Below the pieces are notes generated by a model. That model did no database searches, had not been told where the DNA came from, and saw nothing but the letters and a program-made list of their open reading frames with translations. The position numbers and the translations under genes are program-made. DNA of 64,000 nucleotides. It comes from Vigna angularis (lineage: Eukaryota > Streptophyta > Magnoliopsida > Fabales > Fabaceae). The DNA lies in NCBI RefSeq assembly GCF_016808095.1, contig NC_068979.1:26455460-26519459 (forward strand), in the 5' to 3' direction. Below are positions 43,001-52,640 of this stretch, piece by piece; within the stretch, counting starts at the first letter, position 1, and every line of letters begins with the position of its first letter.

Positions 43001-44125
43001 TGAGTTGAGATTGAGGGAGGGAGACAAAGAAACATGACCGACTCCTTTGGAAGAAGTTTTAGATCCATTTGCAAGGGTTATGAAATGAGGTTTTTCTCGA
43101 AAGGAAATAGATGAGAACAAAGAGGTATTACCAGAAATGTGATCAGAAGCACCTGAGTCAATTACCCATGAATTTTGACATTCCATAGATTGAGAAACGC
43201 AGGCTGTTGATGTATTGGGAGATTGAGATGGTTGTGCCAAGCTGTTAGACTTTAACCTTAAATACTCTTGATATTCATCCTCAGGAAACATAGAAGTAGA
43301 GGTTTCAGTTTTCAAAGTGGAAGTTTCAGTCTTCGAAATATTGGCGGTTTTGGAAGGGAAACCATGTAAGGAGTAGCAATTCTCTTGAGTATGACCCATC
43401 CTTTTACAATATGTGCATTGAGTACGTCCCCGACCTCCTCGTCCTCCTCCTCTAGTGCCACGTCCTCCTCTTCCTCGTGTGGCAACCATGACAGATGGTT
43501 CCACTAGTTCATGCGCTTCTTGAGTTTGAGATACTGGGACACGCAGAAGGCGAGTGGTCAATGTTTCCATAGAGGGGACCTCATGACTAGTTAGAAGTTG
43601 ATCTCTGAGATGATCAAAATCGGGATGTAGGGCACGAAGGATCAACACCATGTAGAATTTGTCTAGTTTCTTTTTTATATCCTCTAATGGATCTACTTCC
43701 AAAAACATCCTAAGTTCTTCGACAGCAGATTGGGCTTCAGTCATGAAGGACACCATATCATGGTCTGTCATTTTAAGAGATGCAAGTTTATTCGTAGTGT
43801 CATAGAGACGTTGAATATCGTTGGCATAAATGCTTTGGGCTTTCTTCCAAAAGGAGTGACAAGTTTTGAAAGCCCTCAAAGATACAAAAAGTTTGGGTTC
43901 CACTGATTGCCATAACAGGGCACACAACTGGAAATCTGCTTGTTTCCACTGATCAGCTTTTTCAGTAGGCACATGGCTTCCATCTCGCTCAAGGTGGTCA
44001 TAATGCCCTTGGCCAAGGAACCACATTTCAACGGCAGCAGACCATGATAGATAATTTTTTCCATTTAGCTTCTCGGAGGTAATTGATGGACTTCCAGAGA
44101 AGGAAAGAGTACTGCCAGACGCCAT
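40016..44125 (-). CDS. Young copia gag-pol polyprotein, 1369 aa
   Basis: This is a single intact frame from ATG at 44125 to TGA at 40016. The order is that of Ty1-copia: gag-like N-terminus (residues about 15-200), CCHC zinc knuckle (CTYCKRMGHTQENC, 237-250), aspartic protease (DSGASDH, 323-329), integrase zinc-binding His/Cys region (about 448-477), integrase catalytic Asp504, Asp567 and Glu603, reverse transcriptase with YVDD (1052-1055), and RNase H with CDADWA (1215-1220) and DNQAALHIA-type motifs to the end. All catalytic residues I can locate are present and there are no internal stops. Gag and pol are fused without a frameshift, as in most plant copia elements. The product would form cytoplasmic virus-like particles and make and integrate element cDNA. 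Confidence 0.97.
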   Translation of the reverse strand: MASGSTLSFSGSPSITSEKLNGKNYLSWSAAVEMWFLGQGHYDHLERDGSHVPTEKADQWKQADFQLCALLWQSVEPKLFVSLRAFKTCHSFWKKAQSIYANDIQRLYDTTNKLASLKMTDHDMVSFMTEAQSAVEELRMFLEVDPLEDIKKKLDKFYMVLILRALHPDFDHLRDQLLTSHEVPSMETLTTRLLRVPVSQTQEAHELVEPSVMVATRGRGGRGTRGGGRGGRGRTQCTYCKRMGHTQENCYSLHGFPSKTANISKTETSTLKTETSTSMFPEDEYQEYLRLKSNSLAQPSQSPNTSTACVSQSMECQNSWVIDSGASDHISGNTSLFSSISFREKPHFITLANGSKTSSKGVGHVSLSPSLNLNSVLFVPNCPFNLISLSQLTKMLNCSITFDHKSFVIQERGSGRQIGEGYEAGGLYHFGSRPRVSCVAALNPKVLHDRLGHPHLSKLKKMCPELSGLQTLECESCQLGKHVRSSFPKRSQSICNSSFSIIHSDIWGPSRISSFGYRYFVTFIDEYSRCTWVYLMKNRSELLAIFTSFLNEIKNQFGQVIKILRSDNAKEYFSSSFSAILSSHGILHQSTCPHTPQQNGIAERKNRHLVETARTLLLGAHIPVHHWGDAILTACYLINRMPSSSLDNKVPFSILFPNDPLFHTSPRVFGCVCFVHDMSPGLDKLSARALKCVFLGYSRLQKGYRCYSPETKKYYMSANVTFFEQTPYFSPSVQDVSILQQVLPIPMVESNSSTVSVIPSHDHNPSTPVSPHTEIIPHRAPMDSPPPQDNGESPTSDSSPSSPPPTPPGANDSAWPIALRKGTRSTRNPHPIYNFLSYHRLSPSYFSLLSSVSSVVIPKNVKEALDHPGWRQAMIAEMQALDHSNTWELVPLPPGKKAVGCRWVYAVKVGPDGEIDRLKARLVAKGYTQVYGLDYCDTFSPVAKMTTIRLFFAMAAIRHWPLHQLDIKNAFLHGDLEEEVYMEQPPGFVAQGESGMVCKLHRSLYGLKQSPRAWFGKFSSIVQKFGLKRSEADHSVFYCHSSLGKCVYLIVYVDDIVITGNDAVGISQLKEYLCRHFQTKDLGSLKYFLGIEVAQSKDGVVISQRKYALDILQETGMIDCRPVDSPMDPNQKLRTEEGELFSDPERYRRLVGKLIYLTITRPDLSFAVGVVSQFMQAPCIDHWNALIRILRYVKKAPGQGLLYEDKGSIHVSGYCDADWAGSPIDRRSTTGYCVFLGGNIISWKSKKQNVVARSTAEAEYRAMASLTCELIWVKQFLQEVKFCDIHTMKMYCDNQAALHIASNPVFHERTKHIEIDCHFVREKLLTKEICTEFIGSNDQLADVLTKSLRDPRIEFICSKLGTYNLYAPA

Positions 44126-44189
44126 TTCTGAAGAAGACGAATAGTACTAACGAAGAACAAGAAAACCCTAAGGGTTTAGACGAAGGAAA

Positions 44190-44375
44190 CTTTGACAGTG
44201 ATGGACGACGGTGGCCGGCAATGGCGGGCGGTGGCCGGCGGTGACGGTGGCCGGACGGTGGCTGGAGACGGTGGCCGAAGACGGTGGCCGGAGACGGTGG
44301 CCGGCGACGGCCGACGGTGGCCGACGGTTGACGGTGGCCGGCGGCGGGCAGCGGCGGGCAGCGGCGGGCGACAAA
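44190..44375 (-). repeat. GC-rich CGGTGGCCGG repeats in the young copia leader
   Basis: The untranslated leader between primer site and ATG consists largely of irregular repeats of GGTGGCCGGCGACGG-like units, in contrast to the AT-rich surroundings. The short frames it opens on both strands are not genes. Confidence 0.8.
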
Positions 44376-44433
44376 GAACTGTGGCGCCGGACAAATATAT
44401 ATTACGAGACAGAAACCAGAGCGGGATCGACCC

Positions 44434-44445
44434 GCTCTGATACCA
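44434..44445 (-). promoter_or_regulatory. Primer binding site of young copia (initiator tRNA-Met)
   Basis: The sense strand reads TGGTATCAGAGC immediately after the LTR, matching the 3' end of plant initiator tRNA-Met. There is no spacer base between LTR and site. Confidence 0.92.
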
Positions 44446-44670
44446 ACTTAAGATTGAAACTGTAAAATAATTCTAGAGGGCTTAATTGATCCCTCTCACA
44501 ATCTTCTATTTATATGAATAAATTGATACACAAATACATGATAAATAGGGTAACCCTAGACACAATATAATCATGATAAATAGGGTAATCCTAGACATAA
44601 TATAATCATGATAAATAGGGTAACCCTTGACACACTATAATGATGATAAAATAGGATAAATATCCTAACA
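44446..44670 (-). repeat. 5' LTR of young copia, 225 bp
   Basis: No difference from the 3' LTR copy was seen. A sense-strand TATAAATAG word at 44506-44514 is the likely core promoter, placed just downstream of the 35-bp repeats. Confidence 0.92.
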
Positions 44671-44967
44671 ATAATCAACCAAGAATGCAAAAACATTACA
44701 AAGAAAATAGAACTCAGAATCATAAAGCACACAACAGTAATACATCAATGTAAAAGAAACTTTATTAAGGAGAAACGAAAATTACAAAAGAACATACCAA
44801 ACGAAACGCGCAATCAAAGCCACCACGGGCTCTCACCACCGTGAGTGTTCGCTCCAAAAGCTTAGAGAAACGAAAACCTACTCTATGAAAAGCGTAAACC
44901 CTAAGCTAAAAAATGTAAAACTGTGTATCTGTAAGTGTGTCTCTTCTGTTACATGGTGAAAGCCCTT

Positions 44968-44982
44968 TATATAGGGTCTAAG
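44968..44982 (-). promoter_or_regulatory. Putative TATA box of the solo LTR
   Basis: On the minus strand the word CCTATATAAAGGGC stands about 0.9 kb downstream of the LTR start, as expected for the end of U3 in a long gypsy LTR. No direct evidence of use. Confidence 0.4.
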
Positions 44983-45898
44983 AAGTAGAGAGAAGATAAA
45001 GAAAAAGTGGAACCTTGACAACTCTTGAAGCTTCTCTTCTACGCTTCCTCTTCACACATGCACCAATCTTCAATCTTCTGGTAAGAGGCACGAGGTAAGC
45101 TTTCTCTTCCTCCTTTATTCTCTCATTCTCTAGAAACCCTAGCTCGACTCACTCCAAGCCCTAGCCTCGAAGGGTGCTTTCTCCATTCAACCTTAGCACA
45201 TGGATGCTCTCTGCTAAATGTATCATGAACACGAATGACTCTGTAAGGAAACAACTTCAACCTCTCCAAAACGACACCATTGCACTAATGACCAGCGTAT
45301 GGCAGCAACCCAATTTCACAATATCAGTTGCCCAAAACAGTACAAAAGAAATCTGTAGCCAAAGGAAGTGTTGAAGTGCGTCCAGTGCAGTAGGCTAGAT
45401 CAACAACCCAAGCAGTGGCCCAATGCTATTTTAGCATTAGCTACAACACCAATACAACAGGTCAACACATTTCATTATCAATTCAGCATCATCAGCGACC
45501 CAATTGTTGCTCCATGTTGTCCAATAGATTCAGCCACTAAGTAGCCCAAAGAGGGATCAAGCCCAACGTTTCTGCTGATTGTTCAAGCCCAAATCAGATC
45601 CAATCTAAAAACAATGAATTAAAGGGTTAAAATGCAATAAAAAGAAAAATTATGAGTTAAAACCTAATTAAAACAAAACATTTTTATTGAAAGAATTTCA
45701 GAAAAATACTAATTTCCTAATTATTAATAAAGACTAAAAATTACATCTAAAAACTATTTTTAACTAAAATATTACAAAACTAAAGAATTAAGAGAAAAAC
45801 ATAAAACTAGCCTAATTCTAAACAATTAAAAACTAAAAGAAGTTAAGAAGGACTCCTAAACACAGAAAAATATGTAAATATGAAGAGTTATCAGATGC

Positions 45899-46658
45899 CC
45901 AAGATAAAATACTTGATCCTAGTGAGAAAGTTATCTTGACATACCCTTCATGTCATCCATTGATCCTGCCAAATCATTATCTGTGTAGCCAATCATCCTT
46001 GAGTTAGTCACGATTTTGTACCATATACCAAACTCCTTTGTGCCTTGTAGATATCTTAAAATTATTTTTCCTACTCCATAATGAATCTGACTTGGCTTTT
46101 GCATGAATCTTGATAGAAGACTTGTTGCATACCTAATGTCTGGTTGTGTGACTGTGAGATACATGAGAGTTCTAATTAAACTCCTATAGCTTGATGCTTT
46201 TGCCTCTTGTGCTCCATCATCTTTTTGTAGCTTCTCGTTTACCACCAACGAGTAGCGACATGTTTAAAATCATTCATCTTGAACTTATTTTGTAGAGCTT
46301 CAATATATTTGTTTTGAGAGATAAATATACATTCTTTTTGTTGTTTCACCTATATATCGAGGAAATAGTTCATCAAGTCAAGGTTGGTCATTTCAAATGT
46401 CTTCATCATGTCTTCTTTAATTTCTTTCACCATCTCTATATTGTTTCATGTATAGATAAGATCGTCGACATATAAAGAGACAATGAAATGGTACTGACCT
46501 TGTGCCTTAATATATAGTGTTGGCTCACTCTTGCTCCTTCTGAATCCTTAATCGATGAAGTATTTATCAATCTTACTATACCATGCTTGAGGAGATTTCT
46601 TCAGGCCGTATAATGCTTTTATAAGTCTTAGTACTTTGCCTTCATTGCCTTTGTTGAC
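45899..46658 (-). pseudogene. Old copia reverse transcriptase/RNase H, middle piece
   Basis: The minus strand from about 46650 reads the RT region after KVLRLIKALYGLK (about 46590-46640), a YVDD catalytic motif near 46450 and a FLDI-like segment near 46370. The frame 45931-46248 follows, with SYRSLIRTLMYLT, QPDIRYATSLLSRFM and GYTDNDLAGS. Stops and frameshifts are scattered. It continues at 38311-38684 beyond the solo LTR. Its 5' side is cut by the Athila-like insertion at about 46659. Confidence 0.88.
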
Positions 46659-48081
46659 TGTTGATGGATTGACAAGTGTACCAAATCGCACAAGTAATAT
46701 AAAATGGTAAGATCAAGTATTGTATCCCAGAGGACTCTCGGCACTAAACAGTCGTGTGATAACTTGATTAATTAAGACTTAAAGAAAACAAGATCATTGG
46801 TTTCAGATGCAAAGATAGAAAATTAAATATGAATGCAGTTTGATCAATAGCAGAGTAGCACAATGATGAGCAGATGTTATTTGTAATATGAGATGAGTAT
46901 GTTGTTGGGGTTAGATTTCAGCAAATTCCCTCTCATGTATGTAAGAATTCTTCTTTATGCATTAATGTTAACATCACTCACTAAATCACTTAAACCCGAT
47001 CTCTTGGCGAAATAAGCCCGTCCTTAATCACCAATTCATGCAATTCCTAGCATTCCTAGTAATTAAATGGGAAGATCAAGAGCTTTAAGACGACCAAGAC
47101 TCATCCTCATCCCTGAGAAATATTACTCTTGGGAGAATTCAACAAGAACCTGAATTGTAAGGAACCTCCCGACACTCATGCAATTCATACATCATGCTAT
47201 GAATGAGTTAAACAAAGCATGTAATAATCACAGATGAATTACTCTAAGAATTAATGAAAAAGCATATGTTATTGAGAATCAATTCAAATACATGAGAGTT
47301 CACAAGGTTATATCATCCCCCAACAACAAATAGAGTTTAGTTCACCATAGACATGGTGAAACTAGATGAATAATGGAAAAGCATATGATAGCAAAACCCT
47401 AAAAGTAGAGGATGGAAGCTCCCGCATCCAAATCCGCCTTAAGAGAGTGGAAGAGTGTGCTTTTGTGCTGCTCCAGCCAGAGATAGAAAACCTAGGACGC
47501 CTGAGTCCTTTAAATAGAGCGAAGACAGAACAAAAATAAAGCCCAGGCCGTGTCAGTGGCGCTCAAGCGCCCCACTTAGGGCGCCCGGGCGGTGAGCAGT
47601 GGTCTTCTACGCTTAAGCCTTACAAATGACGCCCAAGCTTTGTGCTTCTGGCCCTCAAGCGCCCAAAAAAGGGCGCCCGGGCGGTGAGCGGTTCTCTTCT
47701 ACGCTCAAGCCTCAAAGATGGTGCCCAAGCTTCGTGCTTCTGGCGCTCAAGCGCCCAAAAAGGGGCGCCCGGGCGGTGCACGACACTCTTCTAGGCTTGA
47801 GCCTCCAAAAAGGTCACCCAAGCCTCGAGCATTCCTCCCTTCTGGTGCTTTTCCAAGCCTTTCTGAGCTCCATTTCCTAGGCACTTCATCTCTGCTTTCC
47901 ATATTATCTCATTTCCTGCCAAAACAAGGGGAATTAGTCATAAAATAATCAAATTCAATCTCAACTCTCTTATTCACACAACTTAACAAAAAAACATGAC
48001 TCCAAGAAAGTTTCTAAGCAAAAAAGGGTGCATTTGGTATCAAAATTACATCACAAACAATAGTATTTTCAACTGTTATCA
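46659..48081 (-). mobile_element. Athila-like gypsy 3' LTR, about 1.42 kb
   Basis: On the sense strand it begins TGATAACAGTTG at 48081 and ends near 46659 beside the copia RT. A CTATTTAAAGG promoter word lies at about 47505. GC-rich palindromic words GGCGCCCGGGCGGTG recur three times at about 47580-47775. The polypurine-like AAGTTTGGGGTT lies just upstream (48082-48095 on plus). The TTGGTACACTTGT end resembles that of the LTR at 54044. The exact 3' border is uncertain by a few bases. Confidence 0.75.
47560..47785. repeat. Repeated GGCGCCCGGGCGGTG units in Athila-like LTR
   Basis: Three imperfect tandem units of about 90 bp each contain GCGCTCAAGCGCC, then A/T-rich spacer, then GGCGCCCGGGCGGTG, all strongly palindromic. 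They fall in the transcribed part of the LTR just downstream of the promoter word. The LTR at 54044-56001 has similar CGCCCGGGCG words in the same relative place. Confidence 0.75.
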
Positions 48082-49603
48082 TAACCCCAAACTTAGAACT
48101 TTGCTTGTCCTCAAGCAAAACAAATTGTAACTCAGTTTTTCAGAACAATCACTACAATGACTCAACATTTTTCAAAAACTTTTTCTTCCAGGACAAGAGA
48201 TCACTTTAATCAACTCAGCATACAGATGTCAGTCAAGATGAGCATATGCCTTAATTCAATCAAAATCAATGTGATGCTCATATACGTCAACATATGCTAT
48301 CCTTAAGAATGATCAATCAACCAAGCAAAGATGTAATAAAAAATGCAAAGAACTACTCCTCACCAAGGAAAGTGTTTCACTCAAGCACTCAAAAGTGTAT
48401 CACTCAAGCACTCAAAAGTGTATCACTCAACTCACAGGTGTATAGTGAGGTGTTGGTGTCTTTTTCACTCTGCTATCACAATGTCACACAAATTAACTTT
48501 GCCTTTCATTTAACCACAATCAAACATACTCACAAGCAAGTTGTCATCACAAGGGCTTTTCATGGCTTGTAACTTGGCTGGGCTAAGAAGGAAATTGGTT
48601 TTTCTGGTAAGCAAAATCCTTGAGTTAAGAGAGACATTTATGATTTCATCATTCAAGCACAACTCTCTTTCCTTTTCCCAGCTTTCCCTTGCATTGAGCT
48701 TTTCTTTTCCTTACTTTTCATTTTTCTTTTTCTTTTTCTTTTGCTTTTTGATGTACTCACTGCTTAGCTCAATGCTTTTACTTTTCAATTTTTCTCATAA
48801 CCCCAAACTTGAACCTTTATCAATACCTCACAAATTTTCTCAACTTAACCCAAGGTAAAGATTTTCACAAAGGGTTTTCAAAACATGGATATGGCTCAAG
48901 GTTCAAAGGGTAAAACAAATTATTTTCTTTTCAGTGGACATAAGGCTAAAAGAAAAAGGGATAAAAAAAAATGACCTTGATCATATGAAACCTGCAAGCA
49001 AGTAGTTCAATCATAGAAAATTTGGGCAAAATCATTCATGCTTCCAAAGCAGTAGCAATTATTCACAAAAAACTCTGAAGCCCGAAACTCACACAGGTAA
49101 ACTCTCAAGTCCCAAAATTCAGAAAAACATCTTGCTCAGTATCTCAGTCAAATTTTTACCTCAAGCACCTGCTTCATACACTGTGAGCCATCACCTGTAT
49201 ATCAATATATCATACATCATCTCAACATCAATCAACACACTAGAGTATCACAAAGCAGTACTTATCACAAAACACAACAGTTGAACCAAAGTAGTGTAGT
49301 TCATTCAAGCAGAGTACAAAACAATTGATTAAAAGGAAAATAATGAAAACAAAAACATAATAAAGTTTAACAATCAAAACAGTAAAATAACAAAAATCCT
49401 CTTCTATAATAAAGGTGGCATCCATCAGTAGATTCCAAGTACAACTCATTACTCATCATCATCAGATTCCTCATCCTCCTCATCCATGGCTGAAGCTTCA
49501 GCTACTTTAGCTCTACCACACTCTTGTGCTGGGTCAGCAGACCATGCCACTCGGGTTGCAAAGTCCTCCTGAGATATGAACTGTCTCTCAGGGAAGGCAG
49601 ACG
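48082..49603 (-). other. Athila-like 3' untranslated region
   Basis: Lies between the env-like frame and the 3' LTR of the gypsy fragment. It contains CACTCAAGCACTCAAAAGTGT direct repeats (about 48370-48430) and a TTTTTC-rich run (about 48700-48750). No credible gene; the frame 48541-48858 has no family resemblance. Confidence 0.5.
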
Positions 49604-50392
49604 TCAGTGTCCTAATAGCTCCTGCTCGTCCCTGTATACGGCATCTAGTCTAGCATCCAACAGAGAAAAGTACATGTCCCGCATCTGGAAAGAAGCGACC
49701 TCATGAACTGGCTCCTGGGCTGGTGGTGGTGCTCTCCTGTGTACCCTGGGCTGCTGTGGTGGTGGCGTTGGGTGGCCTGACTCATCCACTACACAGTAGT
49801 GTGTAAAGTAGGCTGCGTCCAACTCCTTTCTTAGATGCTCTAGTGGTGGTCTAGACACATCAATACATGCAGCCTCACAAAGATGGGTGATCAAGGAGGG
49901 GTGTCCCAAGGGTGCCTTGCTGCTTGCACCACGGGCACAACTTTGGATTTCATCAGCTGTAACCTGCCCAATGTTGATGTTGAGGCCCCTAAGAACACAG
50001 TAAAGGAAGATGGCCCTCTGGACAGTGATGTCTGACACATGGGAGCACGGTTGAATGTTGGCATGAGAGAAAGCCATCCAATACTTTGCCAGAGGTGTCA
50101 GATGGAGTCTTATGATGTGGATGGGTGCCCCAGACCTGTTTCTCTGAAAGTGCCCTTCGGGCACACATAAAGTTCGCTCCACATCCTCATAGTCCACTCC
50201 TTCCATCATGGACATGGCATACTGGCACTGCTCCCGCTCCCAGTCTATACCTAGAAAAGTGTCAATGGTGTCAGCATCAAAGGCAACCCTCTTACCCTTA
50301 CGTAGCTAAAGTACGTCTCATCCTCTCCCCCCAATGCTTTTGCATTTGTGTAGAATTCTTTGATGATGTCAACATTGCAATGTTTCCTTGAG
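49604..50392 (-). pseudogene. Athila-type third ORF (putative plant transposon protein domain)
   Basis: The frame 49604-50215 (203 codons), with further matching sequence upstream to about 50392 after a frameshift, resembles the extra ORF found downstream of pol in Athila-like plant gypsy elements. Recognisable parts are IIKEFYTNAKAL and RVAFDADTIDTFLG (upstream part), then LTPLAKYWMAF, HVSDITVQRAIFLYCVLRGLNINIG, a CARG segment and a HPSLITHLCEAA segment. A proline-rich linker and a charged C-terminal region follow. The function of this ORF is not established. The lack of pol beside it shows the element is only a 3' fragment. Confidence 0.7.
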
Positions 50393-51897
50393 ATTGTTGC
50401 ACTATCATTGTGATTATGCTCTTCCTTCCTTGCGTCATATGTATTCTGTTCTATGCGTTGTAATTAGGTTCACGCTTAGTGGTCTAATTTGTGTTCATTT
50501 AATCTTCGCTTAGTTGATTAAAGCCGTAGATGCTTAATCTGTGGTGGTTCATAATTGATTAATTATGTGCATTGCGTTTGCTTAATTCGCTGTTATGAAA
50601 ATCGTTTTAGTCTTCGCTTAGTTGATTAATTTGTGTTGAATTAGGAGTGAGAGGAGCGGATGAATTATTGTTAATCAAGGATTGAAGGCATTGTAATCGA
50701 ACTAGTGTTCTTTGATCAATATTTAATCTGCATTATTTGCTCTGTTAATTTCAATTCATAAATTTGTTCAACTTCCCCTCCCCATTACGTGTTTGATCCT
50801 TTGACGGAACCAAATTTGGTACTTGAGAGACGACCTAGAAGTTACTTCCTAGTATACTGCACTTAATTTGCACATTTAATTTGATCGGGTAAGACCTCGA
50901 TATCATGTTTTTCTGATATAGAAGCTTTAAGACATGTGATGGAAGACCGTCAAGGAATCACATTGGACCTCGTACTAGAGCCATGACAAAGAATATTCAA
51001 GAAGAAGAAGGATCACCTATCACTTTACTTCTATGGAAGGTTACTTATAAAAATCCTTCTTCTTTTGTCTAAAACATTTATACTATTGTTTGTAGGGTCT
51101 AATAAAGCTTGAAGACCATAGTTGAGCCACATAGGAAGCTTGAGAAGCCAAGGAAAGCAAAGGAGCTAAAAAGGAGAGGAAATGAAGTGAATTCCGGATT
51201 TAGCAGCTTAGCTTCCAGATTAGAAACATGAAGAATTTTAGCTTCCGGATTCTGAAATGGCCTAGCCAAAACCCTACCTGGCCCAGCCACTACGTATCAA
51301 AATTTGAATTTTCACATGCTTTCCTTGTGTGCTTGGAGTGGGAAGCGTGTCCCAGCTAACTTGACGCCCAAGCTCAAATTGTATTTGACTTTTGGAGGAA
51401 AATTAGATCAGAAATGAGGCCTCTCTTCACCTATAAATAAGAGGGATTCTCTCCTTTGTATTTTTCTCACTTTTGAGCTTAGTGATATGCTGCTGAATTC
51501 ATTTCCCAACCCTATTGCTCTTGAGTCACTCTTGATTTTCGACTTCTCCACCCTTCCTCTAGCTTCCTTCCTCTATAGGAAGGCCCTCTAAGCTGTGAGG
51601 CCTCATCCAGACACTTCTCTTCACCTTAAACACTTCAAACACTTCATTATCTTTCATTTTCCACTACACCTATTTCCATGGCTGTTCTACTCTGGTTTGG
51701 AGCTCCTCCTTGCGTGAATCCAGTTGGAACTAGCTTCCATCAACATGTGTGTTGAAGTGGCCAAATCTCCTTTCTTTGTCTCCACCATGACAGTTCCTTT
51801 GCCCTGAGACTTGTGTCATTTCCTAGCCGAACTTTGACATTGATAGATTTATTACTGTCTTTAAATATGCTTTCATGTTTTTCCATGTGATTGTTGC
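50393..51897 (+). mobile_element. Second gypsy-type LTR/leader fragments, plus orientation
   Basis: 50393-50897 looks like the 3' part of an LTR (TTAGTTGATTAA repeats, then CACTTAATTTGCACATTTAA). 50898-51090 looks like an internal start, with a short frame reading GPRTRAMTKNIQEEE, like the N-terminus of plant gypsy gag. From about 51091 (TGTAGGGTCT) there is LTR-like U3 with a CTATAAATAAGAGG promoter word at about 51430 and leader to 51897. The two LTR-like parts look like complementary halves. No integrity is claimed. Confidence 0.45.
51430..51443 (+). promoter_or_regulatory. Putative LTR TATA box
   Basis: ACCTATAAATAAGAGG, followed about 30 bp later by a pyrimidine-rich stretch, fits the core promoter of the plus-oriented gypsy LTR fragment. 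Confidence 0.45.
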
Positions 51898-52640
51898 ATC
51901 CATTAGAGATTCTTGATTGACATAGAATAAGAGTTTCTTCTGATTATGTTCTTCCGTAAAGTTTGCTTAATGCTTATTTTTATTACGACAATACTTCTCT
52001 ATGTGACCAAATTTCTTACAATACTGACATTGAGGTTTTCCATGATGCCAACAATATTTTTTCAAGTGACTTGTTTTTTTTACAGATGTTACATAGAGGA
52101 TATTCTACTTGACGAGTCATAACGAAGCTTCTAGAATTTTCTTTATTTCTAGAAATTTCTCCTATACTTTTATTTCCTTCATATTCTTTATTTTGAGACA
52201 GTAATTTTAGTTTTGATTGAAAGACATTTTCGACTGACTCTTCTTCATGCCTTTTCAATCTTTGTTCATAAGCTTCAAGAGAGCGCATTAATTGTGTTAC
52301 TGATAATGTAGCCAAATCTTTTGTTTATTCAATCATCATATTTTTATGGAATAGAAATTAAAATTTTCTCAACGATTTTTTTGTCAAGAATATTTTACCT
52401 ATAGGATCTCATCTGACTAATTATTTCTTTTATTATAGAATAACAATAGTCTTTAATGGTCTTAGATTCTTTCATTCTTAATAATTCAAATTCTCGTCTT
52501 AGAGAATGAAGTTTAACATTGTGTACCTTATCACTTTCTTGAAATTCCTCTTGGAAAAAGTGTGTCATCAACTGCTTCTTGAAGAGAAATTAAAGCCCTT
52601 TGTAAGAAAAGACAAGCCTTATGTCTCAAGGCAAGAGGTG
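51898..52640 (-). pseudogene. Old copia gag, C-terminal piece
   Basis: The minus strand reads the UBN2-type gag core: KLHSLRREFELLRMKESKTI (about 52470-52530), DKKIVEKILISIP (about 52350-52390) and LATLSVTQLMRSLEAYEQRL in the frame 52016-52315. A zinc-knuckle-like CNICKK...CQYCKKFGH follows (about 51995-52090) and the piece breaks off near 51898. Frameshifts interrupt it. The protease, integrase and first part of RT that should follow are missing. Confidence 0.85.

Larger units (their letters stand above)
39784..44670 (-). mobile_element. Complete young Ty1-copia retrotransposon, 4887 bp
   Basis: It has two 225-bp LTRs (39784-40008 and 44446-44670) that I read as identical throughout. An exact ATAAT target duplication lies at 39779-39783 and 44671-44675. 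An initiator tRNA-Met primer site adjoins the 5' LTR, a GAGGGGGAG polypurine tract adjoins the 3' LTR, and one uninterrupted gag-pol frame lies between. Identical LTRs imply very recent insertion. All parts needed for autonomous transposition appear present. It lies inside the solo gypsy LTR and is the youngest layer of the nest. Confidence 0.96.
38690..45893 (-). mobile_element. Solo gypsy-type LTR (about 2.3 kb) interrupted by the young copia
   Basis: The ends are TGTTAAAATGG on the left and AGAGTTATCA on the right, giving TG...CA on the minus strand. They are flanked by the exact 5-bp repeat GATGC (38685-38689 and 45894-45898). The insertion splits the copia RNase H at the SKKQ motif. Removing the inner copia (39784-44670) and its duplicated ATAAT leaves about 2.31 kb with no primer site or coding region, so this is a solo LTR formed by LTR-LTR recombination. 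A minus-strand TATATAAAGGG word lies at about 44970-44980. AAAATCAGAATAAACTAAGT sequence near the 3' end resembles the ends of the gypsy LTRs at 46659 and 54044. Confidence 0.85.

Noticed and set aside
44168..44465. Overlapping ORFs on both strands in GC-rich DNA
   Set aside because: They are translations of CGGTGGCC repeats in the untranslated leader of the young copia.
48541..48858. 105-codon plus-strand ORF
   Set aside because: Lies in the 3' untranslated region of a minus-strand gypsy fragment, with no domain and a phenylalanine run from a CTTTTT repeat.
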